Position numbers and translations under genes: made by a program. Under the pieces are notes generated by a model, which was given only the letters and a program-made list of their open reading frames with translations, was not told where the DNA came from and ran no database searches. From positions 4,795-13,193 of the forward strand of contig DIKT01000066.1 of NCBI GenBank assembly GCA_002424635.1: 8,399 bases of DNA, read 5' to 3'. This DNA comes from Desulfobulbaceae bacterium UBA5611. GTDB taxonomy: Bacteria > Desulfobacterota > Desulfobulbia > Desulfobulbales > Desulfocapsaceae. Below are positions 1 to 5,861 of the stretch, piece by piece; position 1 is the first letter of the stretch, and each line of letters begins with the position of its first letter.

Positions 1-40
1 AAATTTTGAGCATAACGCCGAGTTTAGGCAAAAAGACCAT
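1..40 (-). CDS. possible N-terminus of next gene in the phoH operon (partial)
   Basis: On the minus strand an ATG at 40-38 opens a frame reading MVFLPKLGVMLKI to the window edge with no stop. An AGGA (55-52) overlaps the phoH stop codon and lies 11 nt upstream, a rather long spacing. In many delta-proteobacteria phoH is followed by a membrane HD-domain phosphohydrolase and then the rRNA maturation factor ybeY, so one of these could start here. Thirteen codons are too few to identify it. An upstream ATG at 52-50 is closed by a stop after one more codon. Confidence 0.3.
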   Translation of the reverse strand, partial: MVFLPKLGVMLKI

Positions 41-53
41 TTTTTAAGGCATC

Positions 54-1103
54 CTAATGATGTTGCTGTTTAAGGGGAGCAGTCGGTGGATCATTTGCGG
101 CTACTTTGTTATCTGCTTTGTTTGCATAGGCATTGATAATCTTCTGGACCAGGGGATGACGGACGACATCAGCCTGGGTGAAACGGCAGAAGGCGATGCC
201 TTCAATAGCATTCAGGATCTTTGCTGCTTCCAGAAGTCCTGAATTTCTGGGAATCGGCAGGTCAACCTGCGTGATATCCCCGGTGATAACAGCTTGGGAA
301 TCAAAGCCTATACGGGTCAGAAACATCTGCATTTGTTCACGGGTAGTATTCTGGGCCTCATCCAGGATAATAAAAGCATTGCTGAGTGTCCGGCCACGCA
401 TGAAGGCCAGGGGAGCAATCTCGATAATACCCTGTTCGATCAAAGCCGCGCTTTTTTCCGCCCCAAGCATATCACTGAGGGCGTCATACAAGGGCCTAAG
501 ATAGGGATTGACCTTCTGGGCCAGATCGCCAGGCAGGAAGCCTAGTTTTTCCCCGGCCTCAACTGCCGGTCTGGTCAGAATGATGGAACGTACCTCGTCA
601 TTAGTCAAGGCGGAAATCGCCATCGCTACCGCCAGATAGGTCTTACCGGTCCCGGCCGGGCCTATGCCGAAGACGATATCATTGGTACGGATGGCATCGA
701 TGTAATTCTTCTGGTTACTGGTTTTGGGCGAAATGATCCGGTTCTGGGTCGTGATGTAGATCTTATCAAGGAAGATCTTATCAAGTCTGGCATGGGGATT
801 GGCTTCAAGGACACGTACACCAAAGGCAAAGTCAGAGGAAAAGATCTTCAAACCCTTGCGAATAAGTTCATAAAACTGAGTAAGCAGTTCGGCGGCCAGT
901 TCGACTTCATGTTCGAGGCCGAGGATATGAACCCCCATGCCTCGGACATGTATCGTAACCCCGCAGCATTTCTCTACTATTTGGAGATTTTTATTCAAAT
1001 CTCCAAATAGGGTGGCTGTTAAACTGTTATCGGCAAAGTTTAAATCGCGGCTCAGCGGCTGCAGGGCCGTTTTATTTTTTGGTGGTCGTGCCAAGGATTG
1101 CAT
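54..1103 (-). CDS. phoH: PhoH family P-loop ATPase (PhoH/YbeZ-like)
   Basis: Cytoplasmic PhoH-family NTPase of 349 residues, the usual size for the YbeZ-type branch. In other bacteria this branch works with YbeY in RNA metabolism and ribosome maturation. The N-terminal part (about 20-85) contains a KH-like stretch around GVTIHVRGMGVHILG. The ATPase core follows, with Walker A GPAGTGKT at 148-155, the family-typical LTRPAVEAGEKLGFLPGD at about 176-193, and Walker B FIILDEAQN at 244-252 (D248, E249). The RNSGL motif (286-290) and FTQADVVRHPLVQ (308-320) are also family hallmarks. It is the second gene of a leftward operon, and its start overlaps the end of the selenoprotein gene by 32 nt. There is no Shine-Dalgarno before the ATG, only A-rich sequence, so translation is probably coupled to the upstream gene. 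Near-cognate starts (TTG at codon 4, CTG at codon 14) are possible, and family alignment begins only at about residue 19. Stop is TAG. Confidence 0.95.
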   Translation of the reverse strand: MQSLARPPKNKTALQPLSRDLNFADNSLTATLFGDLNKNLQIVEKCCGVTIHVRGMGVHILGLEHEVELAAELLTQFYELIRKGLKIFSSDFAFGVRVLEANPHARLDKIFLDKIYITTQNRIISPKTSNQKNYIDAIRTNDIVFGIGPAGTGKTYLAVAMAISALTNDEVRSIILTRPAVEAGEKLGFLPGDLAQKVNPYLRPLYDALSDMLGAEKSAALIEQGIIEIAPLAFMRGRTLSNAFIILDEAQNTTREQMQMFLTRIGFDSQAVITGDITQVDLPIPRNSGLLEAAKILNAIEGIAFCRFTQADVVRHPLVQKIINAYANKADNKVAANDPPTAPLKQQHH

Positions 1104-1944
1104 TTATTTTTTGTTGAATGGCTTCAAGGCTGCGTTCTCTTAATGTATGGCCATTAATAAAAATTGATGGTGTGCCGCTGACTCCTGCTTTCTGAGCATC
1201 CATGATGTCTTGATTCAATTTTTGTCTGATTTTAGGCGAAGCCATATCGCTCTTGAATTGATCAATCTTGAGCCCAAGTTTTACCGCAATGCCATCAATG
1301 GTTTCATGGTTAAGAACCGGCAAGGCAAAAAGAGCATCATGAAATTCCCAGAATTTGCCCTGTTCTCCGGCAGCAAGGGCTGCTCGGGCGGCAGGATCGG
1401 CAAATTGATGCATGGCCAGCGGCAGATTTTTCAGGACAATTTTTACGGTATCAGGATTGTGTTCGAGCACCTGCTCGAGAAGCGGCGAAACTTTGCCGCA
1501 GTGAGGTCACTCAAAATCCGTAAAAACGGTGATAGTCACCGGAGCTGTCGCCAGCCCGAGATAAGGTGAGCCGGCGGTATTTATATCGACGATAAAATCG
1601 ATGGTCAAATCGGAGAAGGCCTTGGTCTCCTGATTGATGAGGAAAAGTCGTTCGCCGCGTGGGGCGATATCGATAGCCGATACCCCTTTATCCACGGGAA
1701 TTGATCCGGTCAGTTCTCCCATGTTGTCAAAGACGAGCACGGTCTGCTGATCGGTCAGGATAAAGACCTGCTTGCCATCAAGTGAATATGCGAGATCTAA
1801 AGGCTTTGCCGGCAGATCCCAGCTTTTTTCCACTTTCCAGTCTATCTTCGAGGGAGGAGTCGTATTGACTACAGCCAAGGCTTGTCCGGTAATAAAACCG
1901 GTAAGCAGAAGTGCGCATCCAGCTGCTGCTAATGTATATTTCAT
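1072..1944 (-). CDS. exported selenocysteine-containing DsbA-like thioredoxin-fold protein (UPHC active site)
   Basis: Reads as one 290-residue protein if the in-frame TGA at 1509-1507 is decoded as selenocysteine (residue 146). Start: the ATG at 1944 has AGGA five bases upstream; the in-frame ATG at 1956 has no ribosome binding site and would add four residues. Residues 1-24 form a signal peptide (hydrophobic core, QALA cleavage site), so the protein acts in the periplasm. Residues about 43-112 hold two or so short YVTN/NHL-like beta-propeller segments (for example LDLAYSLDGKQVFIL). The thioredoxin fold starts at about 130 with VTITVFTDFE, then Sec146-P-H-Cys149. It continues with a helical insertion (about 178-250) and the cis-proline loop GVSGTPSIFING (Pro259). 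This matches the DsbA/DsbG-like Thioredoxin_4 family, where position 146 is the attacking cysteine. The likely role is a thiol-disulfide oxidoreductase or reductase; the substrate is unknown. First gene of an operon with phoH. The alternative, a nonsense mutation, is less likely given the exact placement of the TGA and the intact frame after it. Confidence 0.88.
1463..1478 (-). promoter_or_regulatory. candidate bacterial SECIS hairpin
   Basis: Counting from the base after the TGA, nucleotides 29-34 (TCGAGC) pair perfectly with 39-44 (GCTCGA), enclosing the four-base loop AGGT at 35-38 (1472-1469). The tip GC-AGGU-GC resembles the SelB-binding tip of the E. coli fdhF SECIS, which has GC-AGGUCU-GC. 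Bacterial SECIS elements lie within the coding region just after the UGA, and a loop distance of 35 nt is near the upper end of the reported range. A second small hairpin (GCGGC/GCCGC, 1499-1482) lies between the UGA and this one and could stack below it. Not folded computationally here. Confidence 0.7.
1507..1509 (-). other. in-frame UGA read as selenocysteine
   Basis: The minus-strand codons around this TGA read D-F-E-TGA-P-H-C-G-K. The TGA replaces the first cysteine of a CPHC redox motif, the classic site of Cys/Sec exchange. TGA is not generally reassigned in this genome: clpP, clpX and lon in this window all end in TGA at normal family lengths. Confidence 0.88.
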
Positions 1945-2003
1945 AGATTTCCTCATGGTTGATTTTATGAGTTTGCAACAAAATCATAATTTACAAAAAA
2001 AGA

Positions 2004-2032
2004 ATAATAGTCGTTGTGACTAAATTTGGCAA
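2004..2032 (-). promoter_or_regulatory. sigma70-type promoter for the selenoprotein-phoH operon
   Basis: On the minus strand, TTGCCA (2032-2027) and TATTAT (2009-2004) are separated by exactly 17 bases, each 5 of 6 to the consensus. Transcription would begin near 1997, giving a leader of roughly 50 nt before the ATG at 1944. This is the best promoter-like pair in the divergent gap. Confidence 0.6.
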
Positions 2033-2117
2033 GAAATTCTAAAAGTTCCAGATGGCTGATGGCAAGCCATAAACATATTTAAACCATTATTTGGTTATGT
2101 TCTTGGTTGAATCTTCC

Positions 2118-2146
2118 TTGACTGCCAGAAAGATGTGAATTATTAG
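2118..2146 (+). promoter_or_regulatory. possible sigma70-type promoter for tRNA-Leu
   Basis: TTGACT (2118-2123), a 17-base spacer and TATTAG (2141-2146) fit a sigma70 promoter, though the -10 is only 4 of 6. The start would fall near 2153, leaving a leader of about 70 nt before the mature tRNA. No clear terminator follows the tRNA, so this promoter may also read into tig. Confidence 0.4.
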
Positions 2147-2222
2147 AGAACATAATAATATACATCGGAGCAACCAGACAGTATGCTTCATATTAATGAG
2201 TTTTTTAACCGGCTTAAATTTG

Positions 2223-2306
2223 GCGAGAGTGGCGGAATTGGTAGACGCACTGGTCTTAGGAACCAGCGCCTAGTGCATGGGGGTTCGAGTCCCCCCTCTC
2301 GCACCA
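2223..2306 (+). tRNA. tRNA-Leu(UAG)
   Basis: Acceptor stem GCGAGAG pairs with CTCTCGC and the CCA end is encoded (2304-2306). The D-loop contains the usual GGTAGACGC. The anticodon stem CTGGT/ACCAG encloses loop CTTAGGA with anticodon TAG, reading CUA and other CUN leucine codons. A short variable arm and the T-arm GGGGGTTCGAGTCCCCC complete the fold. It lies about 150 bases upstream of tig. Confidence 0.97.
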
Positions 2307-2373
2307 TTTTTAGGTTGAATGTATAGTTTAATAGATTGCTTTTCCCTTGTGTTTTTAAAAATTAAAGCCGCTT

Positions 2374-2418
2374 ATCAAATCTTATGAGGGTTCGCGTTTA
2401 ATGTAATTTGATGAACGC
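2374..2418 (+). repeat. overlapping inverted repeats in the tig leader
   Basis: ATCAAAT (2374-2380) is repeated inverted as ATTTGAT (2406-2412), and GCGTT (2394-2398) as AACGC (2414-2418). The two possible stems interlock, so only one could form at a time. This could be a leader structure or an operator before tig, but the arms are short and it may be chance. No convincing promoter was found in 2307-2440. Confidence 0.25.
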
Positions 2419-2453
2419 CCCGGAATAAATCTCAAATTCAAAGGATGTTAATA

Positions 2454-3779
2454 ATGGATGTTGTTGTTGAGAAACTAACTGATCTTACAAGAAAAATTAC
2501 CATTACTCTGCCGGAAGATATGGTGCAGAAAGAACTCAAAGACGCTTATGATAAGGTGCAGAAAGATGTGAAATTAAAAGGCTTTCGGCGAGGCAAAGTG
2601 CCTCGTTCTGTTATCCTGAAAAATTTCCAGCATAAGGTCGAGGCCGAGGTTGCTGAAAAACTGGTGCAGGATACTTATTTTTCAGCGATTGAACAGGAAA
2701 AAATTGATCCGGTAGTGCATCCCGAAATCAGTGAGCCTAAATTTAAGGATGATGGCACCTTCAGCTATGTGGCTATGATTGATACCAAGCCTGAATTTGA
2801 ATTACAGGGTTATAAAGGACTTGAGGTGGAAAAGCCAGTGGTCGCCGTAAGCGATGCAGAGGTTAACGCCGAGTTGGAGTCCCTGCGAGTTGAGATGGCT
2901 CCTCTTAGCTCTGTAGGTGAGCGGGCCGTGGCTACAGGTGATATCGCCATTGTTGACTTTCAGGGATATCATAATGATAAGCCCATGAAAGAAGTAAAAA
3001 ATGAAAATTTCTCGGTAGATGTCGGTTCTGGTCGCATCAGCCCTGAATTTGAGGAAAAGCTTGTTGGCATGAAAAAAGGCGAAGAGGCCAGTCATGAGGT
3101 AGAATTTCCGGCCAAATATCCCAATCCGGTGCTGGCCGGCAAGAAGGTCACTTTCAAGGTTAAGGTTAAAGACGTGAAAGAACGTCTTCTTCCTGAACTG
3201 GATGATGAATTTGCCAAAGACGTAGGGACTGAATATGCCGGCCTGGCTGAACTGAAGAAGGCCATCCATGACCGTATTGCTAAACAGAAAGAAGATCAGG
3301 CCGACGGTGATCTGACCGATCGGATTATGCATAAGCTGCTCGATAATCATTCCTTCCCCGTTCCTGTCCGACTGGTGCGTTATGAAGTGGAAGAAATGAT
3401 TAAGGTGACCGTAAAATCCCTGGAGCAGAAGGGTATGGACCTGGAATCGGCCGGTATCAACCGAGAAGAATTGGCGGAGCGTAATCGGGCGACAGCTGAA
3501 AAACGGGTGCGCGGTGATTTCATTCTCAAGAAAATTGCAGAAGTTGAGGAAATCAAGATTACTGAGGAAGATATGGATCGAGGCTTTAAGCGTATTGGTG
3601 ATCAATATAATATGCCGGTAGCTCAGGTTAAGCAATATTTCGGTGGCAGCCGTGATGATTTGCTCCCTTTTATCAACGAACTGCTGAATGAAAAAATTCT
3701 TGCCTTTTTGCGGGCCGAGGCCACTCTGCTTGATGTCTCGACTGTGGAGACGGTTTCTTCGGAGATGGTTGAGGAATAA
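2454..3779 (+). CDS. tig: trigger factor, ribosome-associated chaperone and prolyl isomerase
   Basis: Trigger factor docks on ribosomal protein L23 at the exit tunnel and shields emerging chains. It has 441 residues, close to the usual 430-450. The N-terminal ribosome-binding domain carries the signature GFRRGKVP at 43-50, the same positions as in E. coli. The FKBP-like peptidyl-prolyl isomerase domain spans about 160-245 (GDIAIVDFQGY onward, then VTFKVKVKDVKERLLPELDDEFAKD). The helical C-terminal chaperone domain runs from about 250 and ends in an acidic tail. The ATG at 2454 is chosen because AAGGA (2441-2445) is 8 nt upstream; the in-frame ATG at 2445 overlaps that ribosome binding site. 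First gene of the tig-clpP-clpX-lon cluster. Stop TAA. Confidence 0.97.
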   Translation: MDVVVEKLTDLTRKITITLPEDMVQKELKDAYDKVQKDVKLKGFRRGKVPRSVILKNFQHKVEAEVAEKLVQDTYFSAIEQEKIDPVVHPEISEPKFKDDGTFSYVAMIDTKPEFELQGYKGLEVEKPVVAVSDAEVNAELESLRVEMAPLSSVGERAVATGDIAIVDFQGYHNDKPMKEVKNENFSVDVGSGRISPEFEEKLVGMKKGEEASHEVEFPAKYPNPVLAGKKVTFKVKVKDVKERLLPELDDEFAKDVGTEYAGLAELKKAIHDRIAKQKEDQADGDLTDRIMHKLLDNHSFPVPVRLVRYEVEEMIKVTVKSLEQKGMDLESAGINREELAERNRATAEKRVRGDFILKKIAEVEEIKITEEDMDRGFKRIGDQYNMPVAQVKQYFGGSRDDLLPFINELLNEKILAFLRAEATLLDVSTVETVSSEMVEE

Positions 3780-3823
3780 ACAGCTGTCTTTGCTTATGGT
3801 TGATTCAAGTAGCCATGTAATTT

Positions 3824-3852
3824 TTGACATTGGCAAAAAAATAAAATCAGAT
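3824..3852 (+). promoter_or_regulatory. possible promoter for clpP-clpX
   Basis: A perfect TTGACA (3824-3829) lies in the tig-clpP gap. At 17-base spacing the -10 would be TCAGAT (3847-3852), a weak match; TTGGCA (3830-3835) with AATACT (3854-3859) at 18 bases is an alternative. If the first is right, transcription starts at about 3859, at the foot of the hairpin beginning at 3860. No heat-shock sigma32-type CCCCAT box was seen. Confidence 0.35.
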
Positions 3853-3859
3853 GAATACT

Positions 3860-3900
3860 TTCGACTGCAGATGACCTCTAAAATGGCCATTGCAGTCGAA
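3860..3900 (+). repeat. strong inverted repeat (hairpin) in the clpP leader
   Basis: TTCGACTGCA (3860-3869) and TGCAGTCGAA (3891-3900) are a perfect 10-base inverted repeat around 21 bases. Inner pairing extends it: ATG (3871-3873) with CAT (3888-3890), CC (3875-3876) with GG (3885-3886), one bulged G and one A/C mismatch, and an 8-base loop. It is followed by CTGTTTTAAGGAG, so it ends 7 bases before the clpP ribosome binding site. It could be a weak terminator or attenuator after tig, a processing site, or a stabilising 5' leader stem; the T tract is short (four) for an efficient terminator. Confidence 0.7.
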
Positions 3901-3920
3901 CTGTTTTAAGGAGTAATAAC

Positions 3921-4532
3921 ATGAATCTGGTCCCTATGGTTGTCGAGCAAAGTCCGCGCGGTGAGCGGGCTTTTGATATTTATTCCCGTCTGCTCAGGGA
4001 ACGTATTATTTTTCTGGGCACATCAGTGGGCGATGAAGTTGCAAGCTCCATTGTGGCCCAGCTTCTTTTTCTGGAGGCAGATGATCCGGATAAGGATATA
4101 ACTTTTTATATCAACTCTCCCGGCGGCTCGGTTACGGCCGGTATGGCTATTTATGATACCATGCAATATGTGCGATGTGATATTGCAACCCTATGCATGG
4201 GTCAGGCTGCCTCCATGGGTTCCTTGCTGCTGGCCGCCGGCACCAAGGGTAAGCGCTATGCCCTGCCCAATTCCAGGATCATGATTCATCAGCCGATGGG
4301 CGGCTATCAGGGTCAGGCCTCGGAGATTGATATCCATGCCCGGGAAATTCTGCGGATGCGGGATGATCTGAACCGGATTCTGGCCCATCATACCGGCCAT
4401 CCGATCAAGAAAATCAAGCTGGATACTGATCGGGATTATTTCATGAGTCCTGTCGAGGCCAAGAAGTATGGTATAGTAGATGAAGTGCTCGACAAGCGTA
4501 AAGATGCGGATGAGGACAAGGTAAATGGCTGA
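3921..4532 (+). CDS. clpP: ATP-dependent Clp protease proteolytic subunit ClpP
   Basis: Serine peptidase of 203 residues that forms the double-heptamer degradation chamber of the ClpXP protease in the cytoplasm. The catalytic triad is complete: Ser98 in GQAASMGS, His123 in IMIHQPMGG, Asp172 in TDRDYF. The spacings of 25 and 49 residues equal those in E. coli ClpP. The oxyanion-hole region SPGGSVTAG (66-74) is intact. The short N-terminal leader (MNLVPMVVEQSPRGERAFDIYSRLL) is typical; family members autoprocess near here to release the axial loop sequence. AAGGAG (3908-3913) lies 7 nt before the ATG. The stop TGA overlaps the clpX start by 8 nt, a layout that suggests coupled translation. This looks like a housekeeping ClpP. 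Confidence 0.98.
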   Translation: MNLVPMVVEQSPRGERAFDIYSRLLRERIIFLGTSVGDEVASSIVAQLLFLEADDPDKDITFYINSPGGSVTAGMAIYDTMQYVRCDIATLCMGQAASMGSLLLAAGTKGKRYALPNSRIMIHQPMGGYQGQASEIDIHAREILRMRDDLNRILAHHTGHPIKKIKLDTDRDYFMSPVEAKKYGIVDEVLDKRKDADEDKVNG

Positions 4533-5793
4533 TAAGAAAAAAAAGGATATTCTCACCAGTTGTTCATTCTGCGGCAAAAGTCAGGATGAAGTTGCCAAGC
4601 TGATTGCCGGACCTGATGTCTATATCTGTGATGAGTGTATCGACCTGTGCAATGAGATTGTGCATGAGGATGACAAAGCAGCGGAGATAATTGAGGATGA
4701 GCACAGGCCGGCCTCCTTAAAACCAATGCAGATTAATGACCATTTAAATGAATACGTCATTGGTCAGTCCTTTGCCAAAAAAGTGCTCGCTGTAGCTGTT
4801 CATAATCATTATAAACGGATCGAAGCGCCTGCTGATAATGATCAGGTAGAGTTGCAAAAATCCAACATTATTCTTATCGGGCCGACAGGGAGCGGCAAGA
4901 CCCTGGTCGCCCAGACCCTGGCCCGGATCCTGAATGTCCCGTTCTGTATGGCCGATGCCACTACTTTGACGGAAGCCGGTTATGTAGGGGATGATGTCGA
5001 GAATATTCTGGTTAATCTTCTGCAGGCGGCCGATTTTGATATTGAGCGGGCGGAAAAAGGTATAATATATATTGATGAGATAGATAAGATTGCCAGAAAA
5101 TCCGATAGTCCGTCCTTGACTCGTGATGTGTCCGGTGAAGGGGTGCAGCAGGCCCTGTTGAAGATCATTGAAGGGACTGTGGCCTCCATACCTCCTAAGG
5201 GCGGGAGAAAGCATCCGCAACAGGAGCTGGTCAAGATTGATACTACCAATATCCTCTTTATTTGCGGTGGGGCTTTTGTCGGGTTGGACTCGGTCGTAAA
5301 AAGACGAGGTGGTAAAAAATCAATCGGCTTTGGCGCCAAGGTCACCACTGAAGGTAAGAAGAATATCGGTGAAATCCTGGCCGGCGTACAACCGGAGGAT
5401 CTGTTGAAATTTGGTCTGATTCCTGAGCTGGTTGGCCGCCTGCCGGTTATTGCCACCATGGAGGAATTGACGGAGGATGACTTGATTCGCATCCTGCGTG
5501 AACCCAAAAATGCTTTGGTCAAGCAGTATCAGCGGCTTTTTGAATTAGAAGGCATTCAATTGTCATTCACTGAAGGTGCTTTGGTTGCTATTGCCCGTAA
5601 GGCCTTAAAACGCAAATCCGGAGCCCGGGGACTACGCTCGGTAATGGAGGCGGCTATGCTTGATGTGATGTATGAATTGCCTTCCCGAGAAAATGTCCAG
5701 GAATGTGTGATCAGTGAGCAGGTGATTAATGACGGGGAGTACCCGGTCGTCTTGTATCGGACTAATGAAAAGCAAAAATTACATAGTACCTGA
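4525..5793 (+). CDS. clpX: ClpX, AAA+ unfoldase of the ClpXP protease
   Basis: Hexameric ATPase that recognises tagged or adaptor-delivered proteins, unfolds them and threads them into ClpP. Length 422, as usual. Domains in order: N-terminal zinc-binding domain with Cys13, Cys16, Cys35, Cys38; AAA+ core with Walker A GPTGSGKT (119-126), pore loop GYVG (152-155), Walker B IYIDEID with D184 and E185, RKH loop (228-230), IGF loop (267-269) that docks on ClpP, arginine finger Arg305 in ELVGRLP and sensor-2 Arg368 in GARGLR. All functional residues are present, and the IGF loop confirms a ClpP-partnered ClpX rather than a ClpP-independent paralogue. A GAGGA at 4512-4516, inside clpP, serves as ribosome binding site. 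Stop TGA; lon follows after 68 bases. Confidence 0.98.
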   Translation: MADKKKKDILTSCSFCGKSQDEVAKLIAGPDVYICDECIDLCNEIVHEDDKAAEIIEDEHRPASLKPMQINDHLNEYVIGQSFAKKVLAVAVHNHYKRIEAPADNDQVELQKSNIILIGPTGSGKTLVAQTLARILNVPFCMADATTLTEAGYVGDDVENILVNLLQAADFDIERAEKGIIYIDEIDKIARKSDSPSLTRDVSGEGVQQALLKIIEGTVASIPPKGGRKHPQQELVKIDTTNILFICGGAFVGLDSVVKRRGGKKSIGFGAKVTTEGKKNIGEILAGVQPEDLLKFGLIPELVGRLPVIATMEELTEDDLIRILREPKNALVKQYQRLFELEGIQLSFTEGALVAIARKALKRKSGARGLRSVMEAAMLDVMYELPSRENVQECVISEQVINDGEYPVVLYRTNEKQKLHST

Positions 5794-5830
5794 TCGGCTG
5801 CAATTGGCGATAATCTGAATTATTTTCTTA

Positions 5831-5854
5831 CCTCCGGTTTTGTCCGGGCTCAGG
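5831..5854 (+). repeat. small hairpin overlapping the lon ribosome binding site
   Basis: CCGG (5834-5837) and CCGG (5844-5847) can pair across six bases, and CCT (5831-5833) can pair with AGG (5852-5854), which is part of the lon Shine-Dalgarno, across a four-base bulge. Such a structure could partly mask the ribosome binding site. The stem is short and this may be coincidence. Confidence 0.2.
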
Positions 5855-5861
5855 AATAGAT

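Noticed and set aside
1072..1470. Downstream half as an independent protein starting at GTG 1470
   Set aside because: No ribosome binding site, and it would begin inside the first helix of the thioredoxin fold without the active-site motif.
1482..1499. GCGGC/GCCGC hairpin as the main SECIS
   Set aside because: Its loop begins only 13 nt after the UGA, closer than usual, and its AAAGTTTC loop lacks the GGU seen in the next hairpin. It may still contribute.
1507..1509. The TGA as a nonsense mutation or sequencing error making a pseudogene
   Set aside because: It falls on the catalytic cysteine position, the frame after it is clean to a normal C-terminus, and a SECIS-like hairpin follows. It cannot be fully excluded without relatives or sel genes.
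1507..1509. General reassignment of TGA to an amino acid (code 4 or 25)
   Set aside because: clpP, clpX and lon all end at TGA at family-typical lengths in the same window.
2445..2453. Upstream ATG at 2445 as the tig start
   Set aside because: It overlaps the AAGGA that properly serves the ATG at 2454, and the 2454 start puts the GFRxGKxP signature at residues 43-50 as in E. coli.
2802..3890. 362-residue minus-strand ORF opposite tig
   Set aside because: It is fully antisense to a clear trigger factor gene, has no recognisable domain or ribosome binding site, and its Phe/Leu/His-rich composition is that of a shadow frame.
5794..5861. Heat-shock (sigma32-type) promoter before lon
   Set aside because: No CTTGAA/CCCCAT-like pair is visible in the 68-base gap.
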